From Fragilariopsis cylindrus CCMP1102 (taxonomy: Eukaryota > Bacillariophyta > Bacillariophyceae > Bacillariales > Bacillariaceae), in assembly GCA_900095095.1 (NCBI GenBank), contig FMBT01000295.1, forward strand, positions 677,008-741,007: a DNA stretch of 64,000 nucleotides, written 5' to 3'. The notes under the pieces were generated by a model. The model was not told the origin of the DNA, made no database searches, and saw only the letters and a list, made by a program, of their open reading frames with translations. Below, in pieces: positions 43,340 through 54,588 of this stretch. The position numbers were made by a program, and so were the translations under genes. How positions within the stretch are numbered: the first letter of the stretch is position 1; the number at the start of each line of letters is the position of its first letter.

Positions 43340-46300
43340 TCAATTGGAGCTGCTACGACGACCAGAACGAAGTCGAGTATTAATAGTGCCTACACCAGTA
43401 TTGTTCATATTAATCTCCAGGTCATTACGTCGCCGTCTTTTCCTGCTTGGCGAGGCACTTGGACCTCCACTTGGGCTTGCTGATGGTGAGGCACTAGGAC
43501 CGCCACTTGGGCTCGCTGAAGGTTCCGCTAAAGGTTCCGCTAAAGGTTCCGCTAAAGGTTCCATTCTGTGCTTTTGAGTTGTTGTAGACCCAGGATCGAT
43601 GAGTGCTGGCATCTTAGCGTTGATGATAAGTGCTGCAATCTCAGCTCGGTCCCCCTCGCTACGACGAGACAAACGATGATCTTCTTCAAAACGTTCCTGC
43701 ATGAGAAAAGCTAATCGTGTGGTTTGATCAGGTGCTACTTTCGCAAAATGGGCCAGGAACATTGTTCTTTGTTCCGCCGAATGGGCTGTAACATCGGCCT
43801 CCAGCAACATTGTTCTTTGTTCCGCCAAATGGGCTGTAACATCGGCCTCCAGCAACATTGTTCTTTGTTCCGCCAAATGGTCCTCCAACATTGCCGTACG
43901 AATCGAAATAATTCGCTTTAACTCCTCTAAGAATGATCCAAGATCGTTGAAATTTTCTATATTCCTCTTCAAATCGTTCGCGTATTGAGTATCGCATGGA
44001 GTCGTAGTATAGCGTGGAGTCGTAAAAATAGTTCGCTTGATCTTCTTATTCATGGTTTCTCTTTGAATAATGCCCCAAGCGGCCCTAGCGTTTCTGAACT
44101 CTTCTCCAAGTTTTTCGAGATCTGCTGCCGACGCATTCGTATTCTTATCTGGATGAGTCTTGAATAAACGTTCATTGTAGGCACGTTTCAATTTATCTAT
44201 ATCGTATGATTGACTAGGATCTAAATTAAGGGACTTTTTTGCCCATTCAAGTGTTCCAGGCCCGATGGAGAACTCGAACTCATCCTCCGGCTGGTGATTA
44301 AATCCAGCAGGTAAACCTTTTCCTTGTTCATTGCGAGTCGACACGATCGCTTGTTGCTGAGGTTGCTGAGGTTGCTGATGCAGTAGATTTTCGTGTAGCG
44401 TAGTTCTAGTTACTGACATATTATCTTCTCGTCGCAAGTTTTTCAAAGTAGTACAAAGCACCGTATCATCTTCCTTAGTATCTAGTGGAGAAGTTACTAC
44501 TGACATATCTTCTTGGAATGTTTCCAGCGCCATAGTATCTTCCTTTTCATCCTGTAGAGAAGTCACTGACATATCTTCTTGCAATTGTTCTAAAGTAGTA
44601 ATATTCTGAATTTCTTGGTTATCAAGACTATATCGAATAGCTTCCTTCAAGTCATCTCATGTTCGCTACACGCAATACACAGCCATTTTTCTTTGTTCTC
44701 CATTGCTTCCTCAATAGCAGAACATAATGATGAATGAAGATACCTTCCGCATTTCCGTGTACATGGGTGCTTCGGAACTGTTACATCTTGTTCAAAGAAA
44801 CATCCTCTATTGAGATATTTACTCCCTCCAATCATTTCGCATTTATTCCCTTCTCCTTCACACCACCCACCACAAACTTTGCTGTTGCCCAATGCATCGA
44901 TCGTTTGTGGGTTGGGGTTTCCATCGCCATAATATCTTCCTTTTTATCCTGTATAGAAACCACTGACATATCTTCTTGCAATTGTTCTAAAGTAGTAATA
45001 TTCTGACTTTCTTGGTCATCAAGACTATATCGAATAGCTTCCTTCAAGTCATTCTCATATTCGCTGTTGCTGCTGCTGTATGATGGCGCTGAAGGCTGTT
45101 TCAGTTCTGTTGTTGGAAGCCTTGATGCATTCGGACGAGCCAATTGTCTTGCCTTCTGATGAGCCTTCAGTTCTTCCTTCGGACGAGCCTTCAGTCCTTC
45201 CATCGGACGAGCCAAGTGACTTACAGTTCCCCGTTGTTCAGCTTCTATGGCGAGAGCAGAGTTAGCAACAGGAACATTATTCGCTTCCTTCGTAGAACCA
45301 TATGACATATCATCTGGACTGGAAGGAGACCCAATAATCTCTACAGCGAAATCACCAAATGTAGTTCCAGTGGCAATGGTTTCACCTATACTTGAGAGGG
45401 TTCTTTCATCAGAGCTTTCTGGCTCGTCTTCTTCAAGAGCACGATCGATGAGATGCAAAATTGCGTTATCCTTCTTCAATGAGAGTATGATATTTGCGAC
45501 CAATTCTTCACCACCAGATATGGTGACTTTATTGAAGCAACCTGTATGGTCTCTCAAAAAGTGGAGTGTTGTAGTCCCGATTGTTTCCAATCTACGAGCT
45601 TCATTGAGACTATCTAGTTTATGATGACCACGTACAGTATAGTTCTTTGGTTCAAAATCTCCTACACCTTGAAGAGCCGAATTCATAGGGATGAAGAAGG
45701 TCAAAGGATCATCACCATCGCAATTTTTGTTGCATTTCAGATAGGCTTCATTATTTTTGTAAATATATGCAGGATTCTTCTCTATCACTAACTGAACGCG
45801 ATCTGCATGATCATGAAGAACTTTCCGCTGCAACGACGTTCTTTTTGGCGCTGCTGGTAACAAGGCCGTCGACTCGGCTTTCTCTTTGGATAGAACGGTA
45901 TCATCAGATTTCTTCAATTCCGCCAACTGATTTTTCAAGTCAGCAATTTCTTCCTCAAGCACAGAATCATCGAAGCTTGCTGCTGTATTATCTACAGCAC
46001 TCAAACTATCAACGTCTTCGATGGCCTTATCAAGTTCTAGTTTTTTCTCTGCAGTAAGACCTATTGTTGTTCTAGTTCTACGTCCGTTCATACTTTCATC
46101 CAATTCTTGCCTTAAAGTATTAGCGTGGGTTTTCTTCTCGGCAAGTTCACGAGCATGATTATGTTTATTGTCGCCAACAACCTTCTGTTTAGCCTGAAGT
46201 ATGTTTATCTGGTCTTTGATGTCGTTCTTACCAGTGGCAATCGACAAGCTATCCAATCCACCTTGAATATCGGATACATCGGAATCTTCTTCTAGATGAG

Positions 46301-47417
46301 GTTTGGTAGCCTGATTGTCGTGATCTTTCGAACTCAAATTATTGTGCATCTTGCTATCCTCCTCAATAATATCGTCGTCATCATCGTCGTTTCCATTACG
46401 ATTGGTGTTATCGTCATCTGATAACCAACGAAATATCTCGGTAGACATATCGGTCACTTCGGTTTCACCGTCATCGTATAGTACAAAACATTTTTCTTCG
46501 TTTGGTCCAACAAAATACATGACAGTACCAGGATAGAACTGTTCGTCTTCTTTCCAATAGATATCAACACGAGATCCAATCCGAATCTGACTCAAATGAG
46601 GAGACAAGACATTTGCATCATCACCAGACAAAGTCCTCATAGGAGTGGACAGACTCGTATCAAGTCCAGTTCCTGCGTATTCAGATGGACCAGGTGCATC
46701 ATCACCAGACAAAGTCCTCATAGGAGTGGACAGACTCGTATCAAGTCCATTGGTTTTAATACCAGGAGGTGTAGCCAATAAATCCGAAGTAAGATCAACA
46801 TCAGGAAAAGGTGACGAGACAGCTGGGTGGGAGGCAGGTGTAGCTGAAATGTTTTTCTTCTTTAAGATGGGATTCTTCTTTGCTGTACCACGAGCTTTCG
46901 ATACAGAATCACTCTCTTCTGCAACTCTTGGGTCATAAGGATGTTTTAAATCTTTGTTCCTATTTAAATACTCGGAAGGCGAAACTGTTGAAACAGTAGG
47001 GTTTTTTTTCTTCTTTAAGATCTTCTTACGAGTAGAACTTGCTGTACCACGTGCCTTTGATACAGAAGCATCGTTGGTATAACCAAACGCAGCTCGTTGA
47101 GCACGCCTTTCATTGTCCTGAGCAATCCTTTCCTGCCTTTCAGCTTCTTGTTGAACACGCTTTTGCGTCTCTAGAGCACGCCTTGCAGTCTCCGCAACCC
47201 TTTCACGCTGAGCAATCCTTTCCTGCCTTTCAGCTTCTTGTTGAACACGCTTTTGCGTCTCTAGAGCACGCCTTGCAGTCTCCGCAACCCTTTCACGTTT
47301 CTCCTTTAATGCCTGTGCACGTGCCTTAGCTCTTGCTTCATAGCCGTTATAACCAAATACAGGGTGAACTTCTTGGACTTTGTTGATCTTGTCGCTTTGG
47401 GAAGCGACGACGTTCAT
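43340..47417 (-). CDS. large coiled-coil / Tudor-like / Cys-rich / DnaJ-domain protein, two frame breaks
   Basis: I read one gene of about 1,330 residues from the ATG at 47417. The N-terminus has two identical 30-residue units (RERVAETARRALETQKRVQQ...). A Tudor-like domain follows (IGSRVDIYWKEDEQFYPGTV, FVLYDDGETEVTDM), then coiled coil. Next comes a duplicated segment containing LKEAIRYSLD and QNITTLEQLQEDMSV, two copies of which flank a Cys-rich domain (CGGWCEGEGNKC, PCTRKCGRYLHSSLC, WLCIAC). The C-terminus has a J-domain (SYDIDKLKRAYNERLFKTHPDKN, which activates Hsp70) and PSASPSGGPSASPS repeats. The first break is at the G4 run 44914-44917. The second is at 44655, where the duplicate copy at 45050 has one extra T, direct evidence for a one-base deletion. 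Without these corrections it reads as three frames (47417-44832, 44892-44647, 44650-43340). A chromatin/chaperone role is only inference. Confidence 0.6.
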
Positions 47418-47509
47418 AACATGGTTGGGTTGTCCAAAATTGAATGAAAAAGGAGAAGAAACAACATCAGATGAAGATGGTGGAGTGATGTTGTAATCAC
47501 TAAAGCAGT

Positions 47510-49565
47510 TTATAACCCCATCGTCATCGTCAATACCTCCGCCTTTTTCTTTTTGGGATCATCCAATGCTGTGTCATTACCAATGTCACTGTCTTCGTCA
47601 ATGCTGTTCTTGTTGTTGTTGTTGTTGTTGTTGTTCTTCTTCTTCTCACTTTGTCCAGCAGATGCAGATAGAACGGAAGGAAGGACAGCGATAGGAGGAG
47701 CAGATTTGAGTCTCCCTCGATGAACACCAACACGATTACGATCCTCTCCATGGGCTTGGCGTTCGATAACTGGGTCTGAGGAAGGTGCTGAGGAGGTATT
47801 CTGGTGAGATTGTCGGGCGTGGTTGACTTTTCCTCCTTGGGAAGCAGCGGCTTTTCCAGAAAGCTTATGGGCTTTCTCTTCGCCTTCACCAGCATTCTTA
47901 TTCTTGTAACGGCTGCCAGTAGTACTACTTTTCTTCGCTGCACTACGTTGAGGTGATACTTTTTTGCCTAATCCGATCAACGAAGAAAGAGTTGATTTAC
48001 GACTTGATTTAAGACTTGATTTACGACTTGGTAGTTTAATGCCTGAGGTCGACGAGGCCTGGCCTACACGTTTAGAACGACGAGTTGCTTTTTTTTTCTT
48101 TCTTTGCTGTGCGATGACAACTAGAGTTATCTGAAAAAAAAAATACGTGGCAAATTGTTTAGAATTAACTTTCATCATGCTAAATAAAATATTACATACT
48201 ACATGTAAAAACCACGTCTCATTCCTCACCTTCTGATCCATCTGATTCATCTGATTCATCATCACTATCGAAAAGATTGTCGCAGTCTTCGTCATGTTGT
48301 GACCGTCTCGTATCCTTAGCAAGGTTCATCGTTTTATAAGTACCATTGACTACTACACTGAAAGATCCAGTAATTGTATCCTGTTTCGTTTTCAATAGCT
48401 GGTTACAACCAGATTTATCAACACCTTGTCTTTCTACAGTTTCACTAGTCTTCGTTACATTGATCGTTAATTGACAATCACCTTGTGCTTCATGTCCTTC
48501 GTTGAAGTTATCGTTGTTCACTGTCATGCCCATAGGAAAGTTCAAACGAAACCTCTTTTGCGTCGCATTGCTCTTGCTCAATTTTTTGGCCATATAGCCG
48601 TGCGCCTTAAATTCTGCATCCTGTGCATGTGGGTTCACTTTCTTCAAGAAATTGGCGGAATGATCAATAAATTTACGAGGAACAGATCTGTCCACAGTAT
48701 TGAAGATAATGGATGCTCCTTCTGATACGATGTAAGCGCTTATTTTGTTTTCGAAATAATCTCGCATATCTGCCACATGCGTGTAAAAGGTCATCTTGGT
48801 ACAAGTCGTACCACTACCTGCTCTATAGTCTGCTGGATTAAGGACCACATCGGGACACACACACGGTTGGACACCAGCGAGATTCGTCGATTCAGGTTCT
48901 AGGTCGAGGTTAATATCCTGAGTCTCAACTGGGTCAGGAGTATCTTGATGGTCATTAGGAAACATGGTGTCTTCTTTTTCAGATCTTACTGCGTGTCGTG
49001 GTGGTGGTGGTGTTTCTTTTGGTTGGATGTCTTCTTTATCTTCCGCTTTTGTTGATTGTGCACTGAGCAGAATTGAATATGGAAATAACAAAAAATTGGT
49101 AGAAAATAGCACTAGTGAGTTGTGATAGTGGAGTTCTTGTAAGAAAAATGGAAACCAATAATACGGTGACGGTTGCTCGCTTTTACGTTACCTAGCCGTA
49201 AGGTAGAATAAATCTAACGGAAAACTTACAAAATTTGGATTTATGTCGTCTTCCTCTTGATCAGTGTTTACGTGGACTCTATCAGGAATATCACGACCTT
49301 GAAATGTATTCAGACCTCTTTCGCGTAGAAGAGGGAACAATCTTGTATCTTGATTACTTTTGAGGTAATCTAGTCGATTTTTGACCCTTAAACCCAGTGC
49401 TTGTTGAGCCTTTGTTGCGTGTCGTGATCGGGACCCAAGAATAGCTTCCTTATGCTTTGCGTAGTCTTTGAATGTATATTTCTTTGGATGGTGTTTAGCA
49501 AAATAAGTTAGGATAGTAATTTCTACGCTTTCTTCTAAAGGTACGTTTTTTGTCCCTTTCGACAT
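47510..49565 (-). CDS. orphan three-exon gene: basic N-domain, acidic middle, basic C-domain
   Basis: Exons are 49565-49230, 49062-48230 and 48130-47510. The introns (167 and 99 bp) have GTAAGT and GTGAGG donors and CTCAG and T9-CAG acceptors. Exon 1 encodes VEITILTYFAKHHPKKYTFK and RLFPLLRERGLNTF, possibly a winged-helix-like fold. Exon 2 begins with Pro/Glu-rich linkers, then a folded-looking domain (TTCTKMTFYTHVADMRDYFE, RSVPRKFIDHSANFLKKV, GDCQLTINVTKTSE), and ends acidic. Exon 3 is Lys/Ser/Arg-rich (RRSKRVGQASSTS, KLPSRKSSLKSSRKS) with an Asn run. Phase closes only if one A is dropped from the A4 at 49047-49050 and one from the A9 at 48089-48097, pointing to homopolymer indels. No family recognised; the charge pattern suggests nucleic-acid or chromatin binding. 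Confidence 0.5.
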
Positions 49566-50273
49566 GTTTCTTGATTTGTGTCGAGACTTTGCGGAAAGCA
49601 GAATAAATTATCTCCACCTTACGTTGGTGGTGGTGTATATTTATCGCTTTCCAAAGACAAATGCTATATCGTTCTTCGCCGTTTATAAATTTCAAGCAGT
49701 TAGTCCGCCGGCAAGTCGTTGTCGTTTGGTTTGTTCTTACATACATGCTTCGCCGTTTATAAATTTCAAACAGTTTGTAGTCCGCCGGCAAGTTGTTGTC
49801 GTTTGGTTTGTTCTTTACATACATGCTTACTGATGGTGTTAATCGCTTTGGCGGGCTCATCATCGTTTTTTGCCGTTTTCAAATTTCAAACGGTATGCTT
49901 GCTGTAAGTGTTAATGATTTTTGAATAGAATCGAGCATGTTTGTGTGTGCAAACATCAGTAACATAAACGAATTTTATACCGGACCGTAAAAATTCAGCG
50001 AGCTCAACGCCGCCGAATTATCAAGTTTTCAAGTGTACTTCTACTTGTACTATTAGTATACGTGTACAGGAAGAATAGTCTACGGTAACTTGCCGGAAAT
50101 TGCGCATAGACGTAATTGTACGAGGAAAATTAAAGCGATTTCTTATAATAACGGCGAACATCGTAAAATTTACTGCAACCAATCTCAGATTCGCATCTCA
50201 CAGTCATAAATCTCGTGTCGATCTTCTCAAAAAAGTTAATTATTTGTTACTACGCCTAGAAAGAAACGATACA
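49566..50273. other. divergent intergenic region with tandem repeat
   Basis: Between two divergent genes; holds the 49674-49830 duplication and a third partial TTTTTGCCGTTTTCAAATTTC copy near 49866. The plus-strand frame upstream of 50274 is open to 50100 but lacks an ATG. Confidence 0.4.
49674..49830. repeat. tandem duplication of about 75 bp in a shared promoter region
   Basis: Two copies begin TTCGCCGTTTATAAATTTCA, continue AGTCCGCCGGCAAGT and end GTCGTTTGGTTTGTTCTT and ACATACATGCTT. They sit between the starts of the minus-strand gene at 49565 and the plus-strand gene at 50274. Confidence 0.85.
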
Positions 50274-51272
50274 ATGTTGGACTTGATTTTTCATGCATAT
50301 ACTAATACCATTTGGGTGTTCCTCCGTGTGATCGGCGGATTACTTCACCACCAGTTACTGCTCGTTTGTGAACGCCTTCACTTCACTGTTGATAATGTTT
50401 ATACACATTTGCTATCTCTCTGGGAACGTGTCCAAGTGATTGTCGACAATCATTACAACCATTTGGTGCTCCATTTGGCTATCTTTCGTAAAGTTCCTCT
50501 CTACATCGAGCACACTCTTGGAGAACCTTTCATCTACCATAATGGAATCCTTGTCATCATCTTTGGAACCGTTGTGTTGTTGGTACTCTTCTCGAGAGCT
50601 CTTGTGGGGGTCGCAAAGAATATTGGTATTGCGATGTTCAACTTCAAAAGTGCGGACTCTCAGTTGTTGAAACAAGTCGAAACCAGTGAAAGAGCTGCAA
50701 TCGTCCTACAAAGTGCTTGGAGAAGAAAACAAGCGCAGACAAGTTTTCTACATTCTTTGGTTTATATTACTTTGGTTCAGAGTGTTGTACGACGATACTT
50801 ATCGAAGGGTAAAGTACAAGAAGTGGTTAAAAGCCGTCAGATTAGAGCTAGATTTGACCGCGATTTTAAACCAGTTTATGGAAAGCACTGGCGAGGCATC
50901 GCTTCTAACAAGGAAAAGTACTACGATACCAATTTGAGTCCAGTTGAAACACGACAATATGCTGAGTCGGATGCTCCGGCACCGGAACCAAAGCTCACCA
51001 AGAAAGAACGGAGAGAGGCAGCCAGAAGGAATGCGCAGCAATGGATACGTCATAAAGCTCAGCTCGATGCAGAACGCAAGGAAAACTGCGCTGCTCGTCG
51101 ATTAACCAGCTCCAAGGAGGAAGAGAAGGTCGATTGCTTCTCTGATTTGTCTGAAGAAGAAGATTTTGTTGCCTTAATGAAGGACCTTCGTGCTACGAAG
51201 TCTATTCGAATGTCCACTCTGTTTCGTGGCATTGCCGATATTATCGCCGCCACTGATAATCACATACATTGA
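50274..51272 (+). CDS. single-pass membrane protein with IQ motifs
   Basis: From the ATG at 50274 the frame gives 332 residues. Residues 1-80 are amphipathic, with several aromatic/His-rich helices (FHAYTNTIWVFLRVIGGLLH). Residues 90-115 are a strong TM helix (ILVIIFGTVVLLVLFSRALVG). Residues 140-185 contain two IQ-like motifs, IVLQSAWRRKQAQTSFL and TLVQSVVRRYLSKG, the usual calmodulin-binding pattern. The C-terminal 140 residues are charged: Lys/Arg/Glu-rich (KKERREAARRNAQQWIRHKA) and then acidic (SDLSEEEDFVALMKDL). Single exon, intact. It probably anchors a calmodulin-like protein at a membrane; family not recognised. Confidence 0.6.
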   Translation: MLDLIFHAYTNTIWVFLRVIGGLLHHQLLLVCERLHFTVDNVYTHLLSLWERVQVIVDNHYNHLVLHLAIFRKVPLYIEHTLGEPFIYHNGILVIIFGTVVLLVLFSRALVGVAKNIGIAMFNFKSADSQLLKQVETSERAAIVLQSAWRRKQAQTSFLHSLVYITLVQSVVRRYLSKGKVQEVVKSRQIRARFDRDFKPVYGKHWRGIASNKEKYYDTNLSPVETRQYAESDAPAPEPKLTKKERREAARRNAQQWIRHKAQLDAERKENCAARRLTSSKEEEKVDCFSDLSEEEDFVALMKDLRATKSIRMSTLFRGIADIIAATDNHIH

Positions 51273-52448
51273 CAGCCGTTTTGTTTCCTGACAAAAATCA
51301 ACGAAGCATCTACCTCGCTCTCTAGAATGAACAACTATCATCGTTCGATAACCAATCATCAACAACCTACAATTCTCTGAAAGTCATTGATGCTATTTGA
51401 GAGTATGTTAAAAGAATTTAGAGAAACTTCCGACGAGATAATAATCAACAACAACAACAACAACAACATAAATATATCAGAAGAATGATGTGTATGCATC
51501 ATCTCATTCATGATAATAAAACAAAGCAGGATCCAGTATAATAGAATAAACGCATTGTGTGTTTGTCATCCAAATAAGTAAACAAATAAAAAGAATACAG
51601 TATAGATTAGAATAACAGCACTACTTGTGTTTTGCGTATATCATCATATAATAGATAAATTTTAAATCTAAATCGGTTAGACTACTTCTCTCCATCAAAG
51701 CTAACTAGATTCGTACAATAGATACGACGAGATAGACTGATCAGCGACGGGAGGAATAAAGAAAGGCGGAGGAGGAGGAAACTATCGGCGAAATCAACTA
51801 CTAATATAGACAGATATTATTAATATCAGGCTTCTTGCATGTCATTGACCCAAAGAATAGACGACTAATTATTAAGGACTGGAATTTTTTAGTCACAGAA
51901 TTTATTACAGTTGCTTATTATCACACCATGCAAGAAAAACAAATACGAAACGTAAAACTACAACGAAACGGCGCGACGCGGCGCGGCGCGGTAACACGTT
52001 GTTATAAGAAACAGGAAACTAAACGAGTTAACACGGTAAAACGAAGAAGAAGAAGAAGAAGAAGAAGAAGAAGAAGAAGAAGAAAATAGAACTCGTAACA
52101 ACGAGTACAAAACTAAACAACATAAGTTAATTATCTTTTTAAAACGTGTTGATGTTTTACGTTTCGAAATAGATAATCTTTCCGTTTTTCTTGTGCGTTT
52201 CGTCGTTAGTTTCGCGGTATGTTTTCCATCTACATGTTGACTTTGCAAACCACCGTAACCAACGTGGATGTACTGGTTTAATGAATATAACGTGTCCTCC
52301 TCAGTGAGTTTCTGAACGCTTGCAGATTCATTCATTATTTATTTCCTTAGCCTTTCATATGGTCCATAAAATTATATTCATTGACTTTAAAACTAAAGTC
52401 TTACAGGTAATCCTTCGTCTTACTTTTTCTCGTATTTTACTTGCAATC
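51273..52448. other. intergenic region with microsatellites and repeat copy B
   Basis: Contains (CAA)n at 51447-51469, repeat copy B, and (GAA/AGA)n at 52043-52086. The Arg-run frame over the latter (51835-52089) is microsatellite, not a gene. GGCGCGACGCGGCGCGGCGCGG at 51969-51990 is a GC-rich island in otherwise AT-rich DNA. Confidence 0.5.
51480..51570 (-). repeat. island repeat, copy B (reverse orientation)
   Basis: The reverse complement carries the same ordered blocks as copy A: GGATGACAAACACACAATGC, GTTTATTCTATTAT, ATCATGAATGAGATGATGC, ATACACATCATTCTTCT, with an extra insert of about 15 bp in the middle. Like copy A it is followed by a GTTGTTGTTG run. Confidence 0.8.
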
Positions 52449-53150
52449 ATGGCTAACAACGGACCTCCCTACCCTATTGTTGCAGAACACCTTGGCGGCT
52501 TGACTGTCCCCACTTCCCTCAAGCACCAAGAGTTACTCGCTTTGACACAACGAGCTGTTGAGTCTCGTACCGATACCCTTGGTGCAAACGAAGATTTCCT
52601 CGAGGCGACGACTAATCTTGACGTTGCTCAAGATGAACTTGTGGACTTGCAAGCTAAAGTGGTTCTCTTGAGAGAGGAGGTTACGAACACAGCTTTCTTG
52701 GACTTCGCCATGCGAGGAGCAAATGAAGAGGCCGAAGCTGCATTAGGTCCAGCACAAGAGGTTTTTGCATTGGCTCATAATTACACCATTGCTCAAACGG
52801 ATCTTGCCCTTCAGCATGCTGATGCTGCGAACTGGGTCCATCATACAAATACTGCTGGTCCCCTTGAGTTGTATAGTTCTTCCCAGCAATTTCTGGTCGA
52901 CTATATTAAGTATCCCGATCCATGTACCCGCAGCGTCCGAGCTGGTCGTGTCGGACTCCACAATGGTAATCATCGTGTCGGTCCTATCGTTACCCGATTA
53001 AGAGATAATGGTTTCATTTCAATCGAGGGTAATGGTAACAACCGCGTTTCAGGACTAGATCCTGAGTTTGGTAACACCTTAGCTCTCACGCCTCGCTTCG
53101 TTGTTAATGCTGCTGACTTGGTTGAAAGTTCCGATGATGAGGCAAATTAA
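52449..53150 (+). CDS. orphan alpha-helical protein
   Basis: From the ATG at 52449 the frame gives 233 residues. Residues 20-120 are Ala/Glu/Leu-rich helix (TTNLDVAQDELVDLQAKVVL, GANEEAEAALGPAQEVFALA), probably coiled coil. Residues 130-225 are a compact region (LYSSSQQFLVDYIKYPDPC, RVGPIVTRLRDNGFISIEG), and the end is acidic (VESSDDEAN). Codon use is unusually C-ending (CTC, GTC, ACC) for the island. Single exon, intact. No family recognised. Confidence 0.55.
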   Translation: MANNGPPYPIVAEHLGGLTVPTSLKHQELLALTQRAVESRTDTLGANEDFLEATTNLDVAQDELVDLQAKVVLLREEVTNTAFLDFAMRGANEEAEAALGPAQEVFALAHNYTIAQTDLALQHADAANWVHHTNTAGPLELYSSSQQFLVDYIKYPDPCTRSVRAGRVGLHNGNHRVGPIVTRLRDNGFISIEGNGNNRVSGLDPEFGNTLALTPRFVVNAADLVESSDDEAN

Positions 53151-53518
53151 ATGGGAGTGCCACTCAATCATGCTTCATCAATTGTCATGTGCCTCTCGCA
53201 CACGAAACCCATTGACATTTTCTTAAGATCTAATCTATCTGAGTTTTCTAGACCTGTCCTAACTAGTTCTTCTAAAGATGATACATAGTTTCCGTAAATA
53301 TAACGAATGGAGTTAACCACAATATACAAGCACTACTATGTAGAAATGGAATTAATTATCTTAGATATACAAATATTTATGAAAAGTTGTAAAACTATAA
53401 CTACTACTACTAGTGTAATATTGCGAGTAGGACAACTGATGTGTTGATATAGCACATAGAAATAAATGTGTGTTATATTTATTCAATTATACGGTAGTGG
53501 TATATATATGTATGTATG

Positions 53519-53554
<36 letters not shown>

Positions 53555-53754
53555 GTGATGAGATTTGTGTATACATATCTCTAGTATTAGTTGTTCGAAT
53601 CACTTGCTCGACCAACTTTATTGTTAAACCCTTTGGTTTGTTATAAGTGGATGTATCCCACCAACACACGTAAGTAACTTGGATGTTTCGGTTGTATTTT
53701 CGAATTATTTAATCTGAATCAATCCCTAATAATATCCATTGGAACAGGTCCCAT
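53151..53754. other. intergenic region, TA/GTAT microsatellite
   Basis: (GTAT)n then (TA)n at 53503-53550. No gene supported. Confidence 0.5.
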
Positions 53755-54079
53755 TTATGATCCTGTTGGACGGTATGGATACATAAGAACAGAACTAGGC
53801 GAATGAGTAAATTCCCAACCGTCTTCAGAATACGCATCTGTGTCAAAACCTTCCCTTTTCTTTTTCCAGCTTGCGACGGTCCCCTCCTTTCAAAGCAATA
53901 GACATATCAGCCAATTCAATAAGAATAGGCTGACTGTCTTCATTAAATTTAGCACCATATTTCAGTATACCAGTAGTAAGGATTCCTTTCACGCATACCG
54001 TGGTTTTCTCACGCTGCCATACATTGCATCCAAGGAGGCTGAATCCAAAGTTAACGAGACAATTAAGAATATTCGACAT
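53755..54079 (-). CDS. small orphan protein, one frame break
   Basis: The ATG at 54079 opens a 78-residue frame reading NILNCLVNFGFSLLGCNVWQ and then PILIELADMSIALKGGDRRK. It stops at 53843, in a GAAAAAGAAAAGGG context. In the next frame the protein continues sensibly: FDTDAYSEDGWEFTHSPSSV, ending YPYRPTGS with a stop at 53755-53757. Together this gives about 108 residues. No domain recognised; the N-terminal hydrophobic stretch is short. Support is moderate. Confidence 0.4.
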
Positions 54080-54588
54080 GCTGACTTTATGTTTGTGTTG
54101 TTTATTAACTATGAGGTGCTTTTCTATGGTATAGCGATCATTTTTTTTATTGGGTTATATTTCCTCCTTTTATGATTAGTGAGCGATGGATGGCATGTAG
54201 GTATTTTTTCGTGTGTGCGTATGTGTGTGGCGGCTAGGTGTGCAATGTTCGCAATATATCATTAAGTAGAGTGTATATTCTTGTCACACGACGTCACGAG
54301 CGTTTTTAGCGAGAGTTTGGCGAGTGGATAACAAAGGTACCAAGGAAAACCTGTACGTGTACGAGCAGTTGTACGCTATATGATTCTTATGAAGAGATTG
54401 GCGCGTTAACGGTGCAATTCTTCTTACAAGAAAAAAAAACTACGTGTACACTGATAACAAAAATCTTCACACAATGCGTTGCAATTCTTCCTACAAGAAG
54501 AAAAAACTACGTGTACTCTGATAACTAAGATCTCCACACAATTCGTTCGCTAGTCAAATTTCTTACGTAAACTCTGTGACGAGTAACA
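54080..54588. other. intergenic region with duplicated promoter-proximal block
   Basis: Holds the 54412-54545 repeat; nothing coding. GTGTGTGCGTATGTGTGTGG near 54211. Confidence 0.4.
54412..54545. repeat. tandem duplication of about 65 bp just upstream of the repeat-protein gene
   Basis: Two copies share TGCAATTCTTC, TACAAGAA, AACTACGTGTAC, TCTGATAAC/ACTGATAAC and ATCT-CACACAAT. The second ends about 45 bp before the ATG at 54589. Confidence 0.85.

Noticed and set aside
43173-43577. Plus-strand frame opposite the DnaJ gene end.
   Set aside because: Antisense of the PSASPSGG repeats; the minus-strand reading has the J-domain and conserved structure.
51835-52089. Open frame with a long Arg run.
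   Set aside because: Coded by a (GAA/AGA)n microsatellite, without an ATG in a sensible context or any conserved segment.
53580-53625. GTTCGAATC-like box suggesting a tRNA gene.
   Set aside because: No matching A box, acceptor stem or cloverleaf could be built around it.
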